A stretch of 5,783 bases of DNA from Methanobacteriota archaeon. GTDB lineage: Archaea; Thermoplasmatota; Poseidoniia; Poseidoniales; Poseidoniaceae. The stretch's first letter is position 1; each line of letters opens with the position of its first letter. The notes under the pieces were generated by a model. It did not search any database. It was given only the letters and a program-made list of their open reading frames with translations, and was not told the DNA's origin. Where the stretch lies: assembly GCA_002689565.1 (NCBI GenBank), contig NZGQ01000067.1:2381-8163 (forward strand). The letters are read 5' to 3'. A program made the translations under genes and the position numbers. Below are positions 5,767-5,783 of the stretch, one piece after another.

Positions 5767-5783
5767 ATGACTGCAAATTTCCT
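5767..5783 (+). CDS. rps27e: Start of probable small-subunit ribosomal protein S27e (eS27), partial
   Basis: Only five full codons and part of a sixth are visible: MTANF followed by CT, consistent with Leu. An ATG seven bases after a GAGGTGA Shine-Dalgarno site makes a real gene start very likely. In archaea L44e is commonly followed by S27e, whose N-terminal region contains an FLxVxCPDC segment, and the MTANFL start fits this. The identification therefore rests mainly on gene order. Confidence 0.65.

Overview
The window looks archaeal. It carries two ribosomal proteins found in archaea and eukaryotes but not bacteria (L37e and L44e) and the first codons of a third (probably S27e). Start codons of several genes follow strong GGTGA-type Shine-Dalgarno sites, and TATA-like boxes lie about 39 nt upstream of both ribosomal protein starts. 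The moderate-to-low G+C, a bacterial-looking PurF and a large propeller/PKD-type protein would fit a planktonic euryarchaeon such as Marine Group II (Poseidoniales). That placement rests on remembered family features, not on a search.

Layout. From the left edge to about 5371 every gene lies on the minus strand; the last 310 bases are on the plus strand. In transcription order the minus strand has: a 7-TM membrane protein (5371-4553); a 4-TM membrane protein (4556-4104) that overlaps it by ATGA; ribosomal protein L37e (4041-3868) behind its own probable promoter; amidophosphoribosyltransferase PurF (3802-2273); a short ThiI-like THUMP protein whose ATP-binding PP-loop motif is missing (2263-1337); and a large protein (1340 to beyond base 1) made of a beta-propeller-like region, an acidic linker and the start of a PKD-like domain. 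This last frame has no stop inside the window. On the plus strand, L44e (5471-5755) leads into S27e (from 5767), starting from a divergent promoter region at 5372-5470.

How the genes relate. The two membrane genes form a tightly coupled pair. L37e, PurF, the ThiI-like gene and the propeller gene are separated by 65 nt, 9 nt and an ATGA overlap, so they probably form one transcription unit mixing translation, purine synthesis, a tRNA-binding-type protein and a protein of unknown function. L44e-S27e is a familiar archaeal ribosomal pair.

Most notable points: (1) the ThiI-like protein keeps the N-terminal and THUMP parts and a recognisable flank of the PP-loop domain but has lost the SGGxDS motif and much of the catalytic domain; (2) L44e has lost three of its four zinc-ligand cysteines while L37e keeps all four; (3) PurF is very close to the enterobacterial type; (4) the propeller/PKD protein has no signal peptide and is translationally coupled to the ThiI-like gene. 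No insertion sequence, CRISPR array, complete tRNA or rRNA was seen.
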